Shown here piece after piece: positions 33,902-42,924 of a stretch of 64,000 nucleotides of DNA. The notes beneath the pieces are model-generated. The model saw only the letters and a program-made list of their open reading frames with translations. It was not told where the DNA came from and made no database searches. Each line of letters begins with the position of its first letter. Position 1 is the first letter of the stretch. The DNA is from Nioella sp965215655 (GTDB taxonomy: Bacteria; Pseudomonadota; Alphaproteobacteria; Rhodobacterales; Rhodobacteraceae): contig NZ_OZ244111.1 in NCBI RefSeq assembly GCF_965215655.1, positions 806,001 through 870,000 of the forward strand. Reading direction: 5' to 3'. The position numbers and the translations under genes were made by a program.

Positions 33902-35011
33902 TCAGGCGGCGCTGACCATTCGGGTCAGTTCCCCCTTGCCGAAGTAGCGGCCGAATTCGGTTTGCATGAAATCTTCAAGGCGCACGTCCTCTTGCCGGAC
34001 AAAGCCTTGCGCGGGCAGCTTGCCCTGGCGCATCAGGTCCATCACGCCCGTTACGCCCGCCGCCGTGGTGAGCTGGATCGCGCCCCAGGTCTTACCGTTC
34101 ACCTGACCGGCCAGCGACTTGTTGACGAAGCTGCGCTCACGGTATTCGCCGTCGATCCAGCCCGTGGCGGTTGAGAAGATGAGCACCACGTCCTGATCGG
34201 TGCGGGGCAGGGCGGTCTCGAAAATCTGCCCCATCAGGTCGCGGCGGGTTTCAAGTTGCAGGTCTTGCAGCAGCATCTTGATGATGGCGCGGTGACCGGG
34301 ATAGCGGATTGTCCGGTAAGACACCTTTCGCGCTTTGCCCAACAGGGTTTCCGTCAGCGTGCCAAGCCCGCCCGATGTATTGAAACACTCGTAATCCACG
34401 CCGTCGAGGCCGAAATCCTCCAGCGCTTCCAGTGGCGCGGCCTTGATCCGCTCGCCCCCCTCGATCACGTCGCAGGGGTTGCAGTATTCGTTGATCAGCC
34501 CGTCGGTGGACCAGGTCAGGTTATATTTCAGCGCATTGGTAGGGTAGAGCGGCAGCGCCCCCACCCGCAGCGCCAGCGTGTCCAGCGTGTCGAACTGTGC
34601 CGCCAGATGCGCGCCGGAAATGCCGACAAAGCCCGGCGCCAGCCCGCATTGCGGCATGAAGGCGGTTTTGCTGTCCTTCGCCAGCTCCCGCACGGCCTCG
34701 GTCGCGGCCACGTCCTCGGTCAGGTCGAAATAATGCGCGCCCGCGGCCTTGGCGGCGGCGGCGATGGTGGGGGTCAGGTAAAAGGGCGCAGCGCTGATCA
34801 CCGCGTCGAACCCATCGAACGCGCGTGTCAGAGCGGCCTGATCCCCGGCATCGGCCTGTGCCACCTTGAACCCCGCCTGCTGGAAAGGCGCGAGATTCGC
34901 GAATTCGGAATCGACCATTGTGACGGAATAGGTGGGCGATGCTTTCAGAAGTTCGGCAATCATTGTGCCGATCTTCCCTGCCCCCACGATGCAAACGTTC
35001 CAGTTGCGCAC
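33902..35011 (-). CDS. Saccharopine dehydrogenase family oxidoreductase
   Basis: 369 aa. N-terminal Rossmann motif VCIVGAGKIGTMIAELL, followed by AAPFYLTPTIAAAAKAAGAHYFDLTED typical of saccharopine-dehydrogenase-like and lysine-6-dehydrogenase enzymes, which oxidise or reduce an amino-acid-derived C-N bond. The natural substrate is probably lysine or saccharopine, but this is not certain. An Lrp-type regulator lies 107 bases upstream on the same strand and may control it in response to an amino acid. Confidence 0.85.
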   Translation of the reverse strand: MRNWNVCIVGAGKIGTMIAELLKASPTYSVTMVDSEFANLAPFQQAGFKVAQADAGDQAALTRAFDGFDAVISAAPFYLTPTIAAAAKAAGAHYFDLTEDVAATEAVRELAKDSKTAFMPQCGLAPGFVGISGAHLAAQFDTLDTLALRVGALPLYPTNALKYNLTWSTDGLINEYCNPCDVIEGGERIKAAPLEALEDFGLDGVDYECFNTSGGLGTLTETLLGKARKVSYRTIRYPGHRAIIKMLLQDLQLETRRDLMGQIFETALPRTDQDVVLIFSTATGWIDGEYRERSFVNKSLAGQVNGKTWGAIQLTTAAGVTGVMDLMRQGKLPAQGFVRQEDVRLEDFMQTEFGRYFGKGELTRMVSAA

Positions 35012-35118
35012 GATTTAGCCTCCTGCTTTGGGTCCTTTTCCAAAGCCTGAGGCAGGACGTATCGTGTCGTCCTCTGCCGAATGTTCGCGGATCGGGGGTT
35101 TTCCGTCAAAATGACGGG

Positions 35119-35625
35119 TCAGTCAGCGTCGAGTGTCGACATGGCCTGCATCTGGCGGAAAATCCGCTCTGCCGTCTCATCGGATCGGCGGTCAATGCGG
35201 CGTCCGAAGACCACGGATGTTGTGGTACGGACGACCCCGGGAATCTCTCCGATCTCGTCGATCAGTATGTCGAGGTCTTCCACCCGCGGGGCCTCTGCCG
35301 ACAGGAACAGGTCGAACTCTCCATTGATTGAGAAAACAACTTGAATTTCAGGGTAAGTGTTCAGTCTTTGCAAGACCTTGCGCGTGTCCTGCTGACGGAT
35401 TTCCAGCATCATCAGGATCTGAACGGTTTCCTCGCCGGGATTGCGGGACAGCACCACGGAATAGCCTGCGATGGTGCCATCCTTCTCCATTCGGGCAATG
35501 CGTTCATGCACCGTGGATCGGGCCACGCCAAGTGCCTGCGCGATATTGGAAGTGGAGTCGCGCGCGTTGCGCTGAAGTTCCCGTATGATCCGCTTGTCGA
35601 GTGTATCGCGCATGCATTTTGCCAT
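35119..35625 (-). CDS. Lrp/AsnC family transcriptional regulator
   Basis: 168 aa. N-terminal winged helix-turn-helix (LDKRIIRELQRNARDSTSNI, then ARSTVHERIARM) and C-terminal RAM ligand domain (about residues 68-145) that senses amino acids. A start at the second Met (residue 5) is equally possible. It is followed by the saccharopine-dehydrogenase-like gene. A long stem-loop lies 72 bases upstream of its start. Confidence 0.9.
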   Translation of the reverse strand: MAKCMRDTLDKRIIRELQRNARDSTSNIAQALGVARSTVHERIARMEKDGTIAGYSVVLSRNPGEETVQILMMLEIRQQDTRKVLQRLNTYPEIQVVFSINGEFDLFLSAEAPRVEDLDILIDEIGEIPGVVRTTTSVVFGRRIDRRSDETAERIFRQMQAMSTLDAD

Positions 35626-35696
35626 TTCAGCCGATGAAATGCCGGAAAGCTGACGAGTTTCACCGAAATGTCAATGCCTTTGGCAACGATGGAGGC

Positions 35697-35746
35697 GGGG
35701 ATGCCGAGGGCCCCGATCCTCACGCATTCGTGAGGTGGGCATCCCC
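35697..35746. promoter_or_regulatory. Two-tier inverted repeat between lrp-type gene and exported-protein gene
   Basis: Outer arms GGGGATGCC (35697-35705) and GGCATCCCC (35738-35746) enclose inner arms CCTCACG (35718-35724) and CGTGAGG (35729-35735); all pair perfectly. It sits in the 261-base divergent gap. It could be an RNA structure in either leader or a protein site. No T tract follows, so it is not a standard terminator. Confidence 0.5.
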
Positions 35747-35886
35747 GAAAAGTCATGGAATGCTGCCATTGCGCGGCGACGGGATTCGTTGCAGCATAAA
35801 GACTCGGAAAATCAAGGCTGTTATGGATCGGGACGGGGTCTGATAGCTGCCGGGGACCGGACATTTTGGAGCTGGAATTAGACGGA

Positions 35887-37644
35887 ATGACATTCACAGG
35901 ATATCGCGCGCTGACGGCGACCGGGCTTTCGGCCCTTCTATTCACATTGTCGGGCCCCGCCCTTGCCAACGGTATCGGCTTGCCCGACGAAGAGACGCTT
36001 GCCGCGCAGATGGAGGTCTATAACTCCGATGCGCCGGGGTCGATCTACGCCTTGCAACCGTTCCGTAACGAAATGACCCTGACCGGGGATGACGGGTTGG
36101 AGGTCACCCTGACCTCCATGAACCCGACGGTGAACGCATGGTTCATCCTGCGCGTGGACAGCGATGAGATGTCCCGCCCGCGCTACTATCACCTGGAAAA
36201 CGCCGCGCCGGATTTCTGGCAGATCTCTCTGGAAATGGATGGCGACGATCCGATCATCCTGATCGAGAATGACGGGGATGAGGTGGAATGCGCGCCTTGG
36301 GAAGGACGCAGCTCAGAGCTGGAAGAAGCCCGCGCCGAACCGCTGCCATATGCGCCGATCTGTGACAGCTCCATGTATCTGCGCAACCGCGTGTCCGGGT
36401 CGCGCACCACGCGTGAAGCGATTGCCGAGTTCCTGCGCGAAAACGTGCTCTTCGGCGATTCCATCGTGAACCTGATCAAGGGCACGCTGTTCCGCGACGC
36501 CTATCTGGAAAGCTCTGACGAAGCTGAATCCGAAGATCCCGGTGCCGTGGTCGAAGCGCTCGGGCAGGCCAATCTGGGCCGCTTCCCGGTGATGCGCGCG
36601 GCCCCCGGTTTCGATCTTGTGGGCGCCGAGGGCGGCATGGAAGCTGGCAGCTGGTATCAGGTTGAGGACGCCCCCGGCATCTACGCCAGCATGATGCAGC
36701 CCGGCATGATCAGCGATGAAATCCTGAACCGCTCGGGCGAGACCAACTGGCTCGACGGGGTGGAACGCGGCGCCAATGTCTATCTGGTGGCCTTCGACAT
36801 GCGCGAGTTTGAAATCGGGTATGAGCTTGGCACCGACCACCCCGGTTTCGAATGGTCCTCCCGCCCGCATGGGGCGGGGCGTGACTGGTCGATCCCCGGA
36901 CCTGACGGGATCAGTTCGCCCGATCCGCTGGTCATGGTGGGTATGCTCAGCCCTTCGCTGACCGACCGGGTCGCGGCGACCTTTACCGGGGGCTACAAGC
37001 GCGACCATGGGGCCTTCCGCTACGGGGATATGGCGACCTTCAACCACGGCCACCACTACGGGTTCCTCGTGAACGGCACGGTACTGAGCCGCCTGTGGCC
37101 GGGCCTGTCGACCATCTATGTCACCAATGACGGCACCTTCGGCATGACCACCTGGACCGAGGAGCTGAACGAGGAACTGCTGCCGCATCTGCGCTTTGCC
37201 CGCCAGAACGGTGTGCCGCTGATCCACCCCGATCCGGAAACCGGCGAAAGCGTGCCGGGCGATCGTGTCACCCAATGGGGCGCGGGCAATTGGTCCGGCT
37301 CTGCCGATGCACAGCTGCGCACCCTGCGCGCCGGATCGTGTTTGCGCGAGGTCGATGGTCGGCAGTTCCTGATCTATGCCTATTTCTCGACTGCCACGCC
37401 CTCGGCCATGGCGCGGACGTTCCAGGCCTATCATTGCGACTATGCGATGCTGATGGACATGAACAGCCAGGAGCACACCTATATGGCGCTCTACCCCGAG
37501 GCCGAGGATGACGACTGGATCGAGGCCGAACATCTGGTCAGCGGCATGAGCCATGTGGATCAGGACACGCGCAACGGCACGATCCCGCGTTTCGTGGGCT
37601 TCGCCGACAACCGTGACTTCTTCTACCTGCTGAGACGAGAGTAA
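35887..37644 (+). CDS. Exported protein of unknown function (585 aa)
   Basis: Not recognised. The ATG at 35887 gives a clean signal peptide (MTFTGYRALTATGLSALLF, cleavage near PALA-NG); a TTG seven codons earlier is the only other option. The mature protein is acidic and tryptophan/tyrosine rich, with a few cysteines and a striking FNHGHHYGFLVNG stretch near residue 390, where clustered histidines could bind a metal. There are no membrane helices after the signal. A second exported protein gene follows 23 bases later, so they probably work together in the periplasm. Confidence 0.8.
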   Translation: MTFTGYRALTATGLSALLFTLSGPALANGIGLPDEETLAAQMEVYNSDAPGSIYALQPFRNEMTLTGDDGLEVTLTSMNPTVNAWFILRVDSDEMSRPRYYHLENAAPDFWQISLEMDGDDPIILIENDGDEVECAPWEGRSSELEEARAEPLPYAPICDSSMYLRNRVSGSRTTREAIAEFLRENVLFGDSIVNLIKGTLFRDAYLESSDEAESEDPGAVVEALGQANLGRFPVMRAAPGFDLVGAEGGMEAGSWYQVEDAPGIYASMMQPGMISDEILNRSGETNWLDGVERGANVYLVAFDMREFEIGYELGTDHPGFEWSSRPHGAGRDWSIPGPDGISSPDPLVMVGMLSPSLTDRVAATFTGGYKRDHGAFRYGDMATFNHGHHYGFLVNGTVLSRLWPGLSTIYVTNDGTFGMTTWTEELNEELLPHLRFARQNGVPLIHPDPETGESVPGDRVTQWGAGNWSGSADAQLRTLRAGSCLREVDGRQFLIYAYFSTATPSAMARTFQAYHCDYAMLMDMNSQEHTYMALYPEAEDDDWIEAEHLVSGMSHVDQDTRNGTIPRFVGFADNRDFFYLLRRE

Positions 37645-37667
37645 CCCCAAGCCCGAGGAGCGCCCCC

Positions 37668-38663
37668 ATGAGATACCTGACCCGAACCCTGATGGCCCTT
37701 GTTCTTGGCGTCATGGGCGCCGGGGCGGGGGGCGCTCAGACGCTGCAGGAGCTCAACGAACAGATGTTCCAGCAGATGCGGGAGGTGCGCGGCGTGTCGA
37801 ATGCCGAGCTTCGCCGCATCCGCGAAATCTTTGCAGGCTCCTCCTATATCGGGCAGGGCAATCCGGCGGTCACGCGCCACGCCATGACGCCCGAGGAGGC
37901 GGCGGCACGGATCGGCGGATCGGTCGCCAGCGTGCAGCAGAGCTATCGCAACGCCAGGTGGGAACGGATCTGTGGCGGGCCCTATCGTGCGCCGCTTTAT
38001 GATCCTGCCACCGAAAGCCCCGAGGATGCCGAGGTCTGCGTGGATATGTTCGAGTACCCGAACATTCCCATGGTCTACCCGGTGGTCTGGGTGCGCGCGA
38101 ACGAGGCGCATATGCTCTGCGCTGCCGAAGGTGGTCGGATCGGCGATGCCCATGAATGGGAAGGCGCGGCGGCGGGTGCGCTGCTGGAGCCTGATTATCG
38201 CTTTGACCTTGGCAGCCCGCAGGCGATGCGTGCCTGGCACAACGCGGAATGGGCGCACACCCGCAACACCTACAGTATCGGCCCCTGGCGGTCCGGGGTC
38301 TGTGCCACCGGCAGTTTCAAATCGGCCAGCTGCAATGGCGGCAGCTTCACCGGCTGCGGGTCGAACACCTATCCGGCGGGGTCTTTTCCGCAATGCCACA
38401 GCCCGCTTGGCGCCTATGACATCGACGGCAATGCGGCGGAACACATGAACCTGCCGCTGTCGCCTGATCAGATGGCAAGCCGGGGATCCACGACGCTTGG
38501 CGTGACCGAGATGAAGGGCAGCTGGTTCATCTGGGACACGGTCCGCGCGCATGAACATTGGGCGCGCTGGCGGGCACCGTTCTGGCATGGCAGCCGGGTG
38601 ATGTCGCCGTCGAGCCATCGGAATTACCACCTCGGGTTCCGTTGTTTCCATGATGTGAACTGA
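37668..38663 (+). CDS. Exported SUMF1/FGE-like domain protein without catalytic cysteines
   Basis: 331 aa with a signal peptide (cleavage near GGAQT, residue 24). The C-terminal half has the formylglycine-generating-enzyme fold marks: EGGRIGDAHEWEGAA, GAYDIDGNAAEHMN, SSHRNYHLGFRCFHD. In true FGEs a pair of cysteines in the block after GGSW binds copper; here that block reads KGSWFIWDTVRAHEHW and has none. It is therefore more likely a binding or PvdO/EgtB-type variant than a sulfatase activator. It follows the unknown exported gene closely. Confidence 0.8.
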   Translation: MRYLTRTLMALVLGVMGAGAGGAQTLQELNEQMFQQMREVRGVSNAELRRIREIFAGSSYIGQGNPAVTRHAMTPEEAAARIGGSVASVQQSYRNARWERICGGPYRAPLYDPATESPEDAEVCVDMFEYPNIPMVYPVVWVRANEAHMLCAAEGGRIGDAHEWEGAAAGALLEPDYRFDLGSPQAMRAWHNAEWAHTRNTYSIGPWRSGVCATGSFKSASCNGGSFTGCGSNTYPAGSFPQCHSPLGAYDIDGNAAEHMNLPLSPDQMASRGSTTLGVTEMKGSWFIWDTVRAHEHWARWRAPFWHGSRVMSPSSHRNYHLGFRCFHDVN

Positions 38664-38731
38664 CAGGAGATAACGCTCTCAGCCTTGGCCCCACCCACCC
38701 ACCCGCCACGCCTGAGGGCGCATCGCATGAA

Positions 38732-38758
38732 AAACCCCGCCGGGTGAGGGCGGGGTTT
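38732..38758. terminator. Bidirectional terminator
   Basis: AAACCCCGCC and GGCGGGGTTT form a 10-base-pair GC-rich stem with A and T tracts at the two ends, placed between convergent genes ending at 38663 and 38785. Works for both strands. Confidence 0.85.
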
Positions 38759-38784
38759 CGCATGTCTGCTCGGTTGTTTGGGGA

Positions 38785-40299
38785 TCAGCGAGAGGCGATC
38801 TGGATCGCAGGCCGTCCGATCGGGCCGTCGGAATTCAGTAGGCCCGCATAGGTACCGTCCATCAGCAGATCCTGCAGGTCGACGGCGCGGCCATTGACGA
38901 AGGCAGTGCGGCTGACCAGGCGGATGCCGTGGCTGTAATCGGCATATTCAGCGCCATGCACGGTAGACAGCGGCTGGATCGGGTTGCCGCCGGGGCGGTG
39001 CCAGCCATAGATCGCCACGCGGCCCGGCGCGCTGGACAGGCGGTTGGTCAGCACGAGATCCTTCTTGTGGCCCGAGACCAGCATTCCAAGACGCCCGCCC
39101 GCGTTCTGGCGCTGGCCTTCCACGGTGGCGTTGTGGCGCATGAAATAGGTGGTCGAAGACATCTGCGAGCCCGGCGTCATCGGTGAGGGCGACAGGCGCA
39201 GGTCGGCCTGCGCATAGATCGCGTCGACCATACGGGTGGTGGGCAGCATCATGTTGAACTCTTCCGCGATGCGCGCGGCGGCGGTCAGGCCAAGCGGCAC
39301 GCGGACAAAGTCGCTGTCGCTGCCGACGGCCAGATAGTCAGGCGTCACGCAGATGGTGACCTGGGCACTGCGGCCATTGGGCAGGACACCGGTGAAGGTG
39401 ACGGGGGCCAGATCGCGCAGGAAGGCAGGGACATTGCCGCGCAGCACTTCGCGGGCAATCGCCGCGTCGCGGGTGGTGCCAGAGACGTTTTCAAGCGAGG
39501 CGATGAACGCCTGTCCGCCGGCAGCGCTGCCCGCCCGGCGCGGGATCTCGCGCGACAGGCGGCGGGTGCAGGCGTTGGCGCTTCGGTCGAAGGCGGGGCC
39601 AAGTGCGGCGGGTTCGTCCGGGGTCAGCGCCGCGAGGGTCACGGTTTCGGTGGGGTCGGTGGCGCGGGCCACGAGAGTCGGGCTTGGCGTTACATCCAGA
39701 TCGGCGGGGCGCGCCGCAGGGCGCGGGCTGATGCTGGTGGCGAGCGGAGAGGCAACGGCCAGTTCGATGACGGCTTCCTCAACGGCGCGATCGAAGGGGC
39801 GTTGTTCCGGGCGCAGCGAGGCGACATTGGCGGGGTCGGTGAAACTACGGGCAGCGGCGGCCAGCGCCACGATATGGGCGGGGCGTGGCACGGCCTCAAC
39901 CGGCGGGCGGCCTGCGATAATGGTCGGGGCAGGGTCTTGCGGGCGCGGCTCGATCACCGGATCGGCCAACACGTAGTCGCGGCCGGGTGCCATAGGCGGC
40001 AGCGCGGTCGGCATCAGTCGTTCCGGTCCTTGATCGGCCCCGGCGATGGAGTGCCCCATCGTGTCGGTCACAGGCAGAGCGCCGAGGCTTGCCTGCGGGA
40101 TTTCCACGCGCGCCGGTTCCACGCCCAGAGTGGCGAGCCGGACCGCAGGCGCGATCTTGGTGACCGTGAGTGTCAGGATCGTCGCGCAGACAAGCGCAGA
40201 GGCCGCAAGCGTCGCAATGACGGCTGCGGGCGATTCCATGAACGCAGGTTTACTGTCAACGGCCCGCTGTCCCAGCAGGTCAAAATATCTGTCCCTCAT
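38785..40299 (-). CDS. Membrane-anchored protein of unknown function (504 aa)
   Basis: Not recognised. A short cytoplasmic N-terminus, one membrane helix at about residues 25-48, a long Pro/Ala-rich linker (to about 215) and a periplasmic globular domain from about 240. The C-terminal third has FMRHNATVEG, YGWHRPGGNPIQPLSTVHG and EYADYSHGIRLVSR, a block that looks like a conserved catalytic or binding surface with several histidines. A start at Met21 is possible. It lies 146 bases downstream of the arabinofuranose-donor operon on the same strand, but may have its own promoter. Confidence 0.8.
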   Translation of the reverse strand: MRDRYFDLLGQRAVDSKPAFMESPAAVIATLAASALVCATILTLTVTKIAPAVRLATLGVEPARVEIPQASLGALPVTDTMGHSIAGADQGPERLMPTALPPMAPGRDYVLADPVIEPRPQDPAPTIIAGRPPVEAVPRPAHIVALAAAARSFTDPANVASLRPEQRPFDRAVEEAVIELAVASPLATSISPRPAARPADLDVTPSPTLVARATDPTETVTLAALTPDEPAALGPAFDRSANACTRRLSREIPRRAGSAAGGQAFIASLENVSGTTRDAAIAREVLRGNVPAFLRDLAPVTFTGVLPNGRSAQVTICVTPDYLAVGSDSDFVRVPLGLTAAARIAEEFNMMLPTTRMVDAIYAQADLRLSPSPMTPGSQMSSTTYFMRHNATVEGQRQNAGGRLGMLVSGHKKDLVLTNRLSSAPGRVAIYGWHRPGGNPIQPLSTVHGAEYADYSHGIRLVSRTAFVNGRAVDLQDLLMDGTYAGLLNSDGPIGRPAIQIASR

Positions 40300-40445
40300 G
40301 GCAAAATGGATACACCCACATTTTTAACGAAACAAGAATGCCAGAGTGATTATGGCAGGCCCGCCACAATTGCGGCGGAAAACTGCCGTTTTGCCGCGAC
40401 TGCGAGCGAATTTCTGCGCGTGCAAAATGGGTCTGGGTTCGCCCT

Positions 40446-41180
40446 TCAGATACTCGTCTTCTTGAAAACCATCTCGGGCACCGCGCAGATGATCGACATC
40501 ACCAGCCACCAGATTGGCCGTACATATATGATATTACGCTGTTTTTCCACGGCTTTGACGATGGCCTGCGCTACCTCCTCCGGCTCGGCTGTCAGTTTTG
40601 CGGGAAGGTCCAGATGGGCGGTCATGGCGGTGTTCACGAAGCCCGGTTTCACCGTCACCACGTGCACGTTCTGCTTGGCCAACCGGTTGCGAAGCCCCGA
40701 CAGGAAGGCGGTGAAGCCCGCCTTGGCCGATCCGTAGACGTAATTCGAGGCCCGACCACGGTCGCCCGCGACGGAACTGATTCCCACCAATGTGCCCGAA
40801 CCACGGTTCACAAACCGGTCCGCCAGAATTCCGAAAACGATCGCAGGGCCTTCGAAATTGGATCGCAGGACAGCGACCGCCTTGGCCGGATCTTTCTCAT
40901 TTTCCTCCTGCTCACCCATTGTGCCCACAGCGCAAACCGCGATGCGTGGCAGAACCGGCAGGCCATCGACGAAGCCCTCGTGCCCCTCCACATCAAGCGC
41001 GTCGAAGTCGTGAAGCGTCACCTCGACCCCATAGCGGGTTTCCAGATCGGCCTTCTCCGCCTGCAGACGATCCGCATTGCGGGCAGCCAGTTGGATGGGA
41101 TGGCCGAGCGCGGCAAAGGCGCGGGCGGTGGCGCGGGCCATGTCGGACCGGGCTCCGAGGATCAGAACAGGGTGGGTCAC
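40446..41180 (-). CDS. SDR oxidoreductase, DprE2-like 2'-keto-ribose reductase
   Basis: 244 aa. Short-chain dehydrogenase with VLILGARSDMARATARAFA at the N-terminus, GISSVAGDRGRASNYVYGSAK carrying the Ser/Tyr/Lys triad, and a hydrophobic C-terminal helix (WWLVMSIICAVPEMVFKK) suited to a lipid substrate. This is the layout of DprE2, which reduces the 2-keto intermediate made by DprE1 to polyprenyl-phosphoryl-arabinose. It overlaps the DprE1-like gene by four bases; together they would epimerise C2 of ribose. Confidence 0.87.
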   Translation of the reverse strand: MTHPVLILGARSDMARATARAFAALGHPIQLAARNADRLQAEKADLETRYGVEVTLHDFDALDVEGHEGFVDGLPVLPRIAVCAVGTMGEQEENEKDPAKAVAVLRSNFEGPAIVFGILADRFVNRGSGTLVGISSVAGDRGRASNYVYGSAKAGFTAFLSGLRNRLAKQNVHVVTVKPGFVNTAMTAHLDLPAKLTAEPEEVAQAIVKAVEKQRNIIYVRPIWWLVMSIICAVPEMVFKKTSI

Positions 41181-42502
41181 AGGTGAAGCCTTTCAGATTG
41201 GGCCGAGGCAAAGGCGTCGGCAAGGCCGTTTTCCTTGCGCCATTGTGCAAATGCAGCGGCGCGGGGGTCGGCGGTGGCGAATGTGTCGGCGGGAACACGG
41301 CTGTCCTTGGCAAGGTAGAACCGCCCGCCATGATCCAGCGTGATCGCGTCCAGCTCCGGCATCAGGGCGATGGCGCGGGCATGGCGCGGGAAGTCGAGCG
41401 CCAGCGTGTAGCCCTCCATCGGGAAGGAAAAGGGGCTGTCTTGCGGACCGAAGCGTTTCAGGACCGACAGGAACGAGGCCTGTCCTGACTCGGAAATCGC
41501 CGACATCAGCCGGTGCAGCCCCTCGCGGGCGCTGGCCTGCGGCAGCACGCATTGAAACTGCATGAATCCCTTGCGGCCATAAAGCCGGTTCCATTTCAGG
41601 ATCGCGTCGAGCGGGTAGAAATACCCGTCCCAGTCGACGATCTGCTGGCCCTCCTGTCGTGATCCGTTCCAGTAATAGAGCGCGTTGAAGGCCCGTACCG
41701 AGAGCGGGTTGAGCGCGAAACCCGGTGCGTTCATCGGGAAGGTTTTCTTGCGGCGGCGGGGCGCTTTGAAAGGGGTGGCGCGGTAGCGTGCGGGAACTTC
41801 GCCCGGTTCCGCATGTTCGCCCAACATCACCAGCGACCGGCCAAGCGCCGCACCTTTGGCGGCACAGTCGATCCAGGCGACGGAATAGGTGGCGGCCATG
41901 TTGTCTTCAAATGCGGTGATCGCTTCGTCGAGATTGGCCGCCGGGATCATTGTTTGGCGAATCCAGCCGGATTTCACCGACCGAAGCCGGATCGCACAGC
42001 GCAGGATAATGCCGGTCAGCCCCATGCCGCCGATGGTCCAGCCGAACAGTGCGGGGTTTTCGTCGCGTGAACAGCGTGTGACGGAGCCATCCGGCCCCAT
42101 CAGGTCGATCCAGTCCACACAGGCGCGGAAGCTGCTCTCGACATGGTGGTTCTTGCCGTGAACATCCGCCGCAATGGCGCCGCCCAGGGTGATCAGCTTG
42201 GTGCCCGGCGTGACCATGGGAAACCAGCCGCGCGGCAGGAAGCTGTCGATCACGTCGGACAGCATCACGCCCGCCTCTGCCACCAGTTGCCCAGTGGCGG
42301 CGTTGAAAGACAGCATCCGGTCAAAGCCGCGCATGTCGAGCGTCCGCGCCGCGCCAATGGCGCTGTCACCATAGGACCGCCCGTTGCCGCGTGCGATGGC
42401 GCGGCCCTCGGCGATCTGCGCGGCGACCTCTGCCTCGGTCCGCGGGGCGGTCAGTTGCGTCGTGCGTTTCGGGAAATTGCCCCAGCCGGATAGCTGCATC
42501 AC
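41177..42502 (-). CDS. FAD-dependent oxidoreductase, DprE1-like
   Basis: 441 aa. VAO-type flavoprotein. FAD-binding motifs GNGRSYGDSA (about residue 40) and GGAIAADVHGKNHH (about residue 107) are nearly the same as in mycobacterial DprE1, which oxidises C2 of polyprenyl-phosphoryl-ribose. The C-terminal lobe has the expected KWNRLYGRKGFMQFQCVLP region. Its start overlaps gtrA (ATGA) and its stop overlaps the DprE2-like gene. Confidence 0.9.
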   Translation of the reverse strand: MMQLSGWGNFPKRTTQLTAPRTEAEVAAQIAEGRAIARGNGRSYGDSAIGAARTLDMRGFDRMLSFNAATGQLVAEAGVMLSDVIDSFLPRGWFPMVTPGTKLITLGGAIAADVHGKNHHVESSFRACVDWIDLMGPDGSVTRCSRDENPALFGWTIGGMGLTGIILRCAIRLRSVKSGWIRQTMIPAANLDEAITAFEDNMAATYSVAWIDCAAKGAALGRSLVMLGEHAEPGEVPARYRATPFKAPRRRKKTFPMNAPGFALNPLSVRAFNALYYWNGSRQEGQQIVDWDGYFYPLDAILKWNRLYGRKGFMQFQCVLPQASAREGLHRLMSAISESGQASFLSVLKRFGPQDSPFSFPMEGYTLALDFPRHARAIALMPELDAITLDHGGRFYLAKDSRVPADTFATADPRAAAFAQWRKENGLADAFASAQSERLHL

Positions 42503-42924
42503 ACCCCCTCAGCCTGCAACCGGTCGTCGGTGAAGACGAAGCGCCGGTCGAGCATGTATTTGGTCACGTAGCCCACCATCAGCCCCAGGATGGCCCCCAG
42601 TTCGCGCATCAGGTCGGTGCCCCAGATCAGCCAGAAGGCGGTTTCAGACCCCCAGAAGATGCAGGTGGTGACCAGCCCCATGGCGGTATAGAGCGCGAAT
42701 TTGCGGCTATGGGCTTTCACCCCGGTGGACTGGTCGAAGAAGATCCAGCGCTTGTCGAGCACGTATTTTACGACCAGCCCGACCAGCGTTCCGGCGGCGA
42801 CGGCCAAGGCGAACATGGTCCCGCTGTCCCCAAAGGCCAGAACGATCCGTTGCGTGCTTAGATTGGTCACGGTCGCGATCACGGCGAAGGCGCCATAGCG
42901 CAGGGCCAGGGTGGTCGGGCTCAT
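42499..42924 (-). CDS. GtrA family membrane protein
   Basis: 141 aa with four predicted helices and GtrA signatures (RYGAFAVIATVTNLSTQRIV, then LVKYVLDKRWIF and TKYMLDRRFVF). Family members are thought to flip or help move polyprenyl-linked sugars across the inner membrane. Placed between the HAD-UbiA and DprE1-like genes with overlaps on both sides, it probably handles the finished arabinofuranose donor. Confidence 0.9.
   Translation of the reverse strand: MSPTTLALRYGAFAVIATVTNLSTQRIVLAFGDSGTMFALAVAAGTLVGLVVKYVLDKRWIFFDQSTGVKAHSRKFALYTAMGLVTTCIFWGSETAFWLIWGTDLMRELGAILGLMVGYVTKYMLDRRFVFTDDRLQAEGV

Noticed and set aside
36313..38651. Two long leftward open frames opposite the exported pair
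   Set aside because: The rightward frames have signal peptides and normal composition; the leftward ones are His/Arg/Gly-rich shadows.
37668..38663. Formylglycine-generating enzyme for the sulfatase at 16017-17540
   Set aside because: It carries a signal peptide while the sulfatase is cytoplasmic, and it lacks the catalytic cysteines, so it is unlikely to mature that sulfatase.
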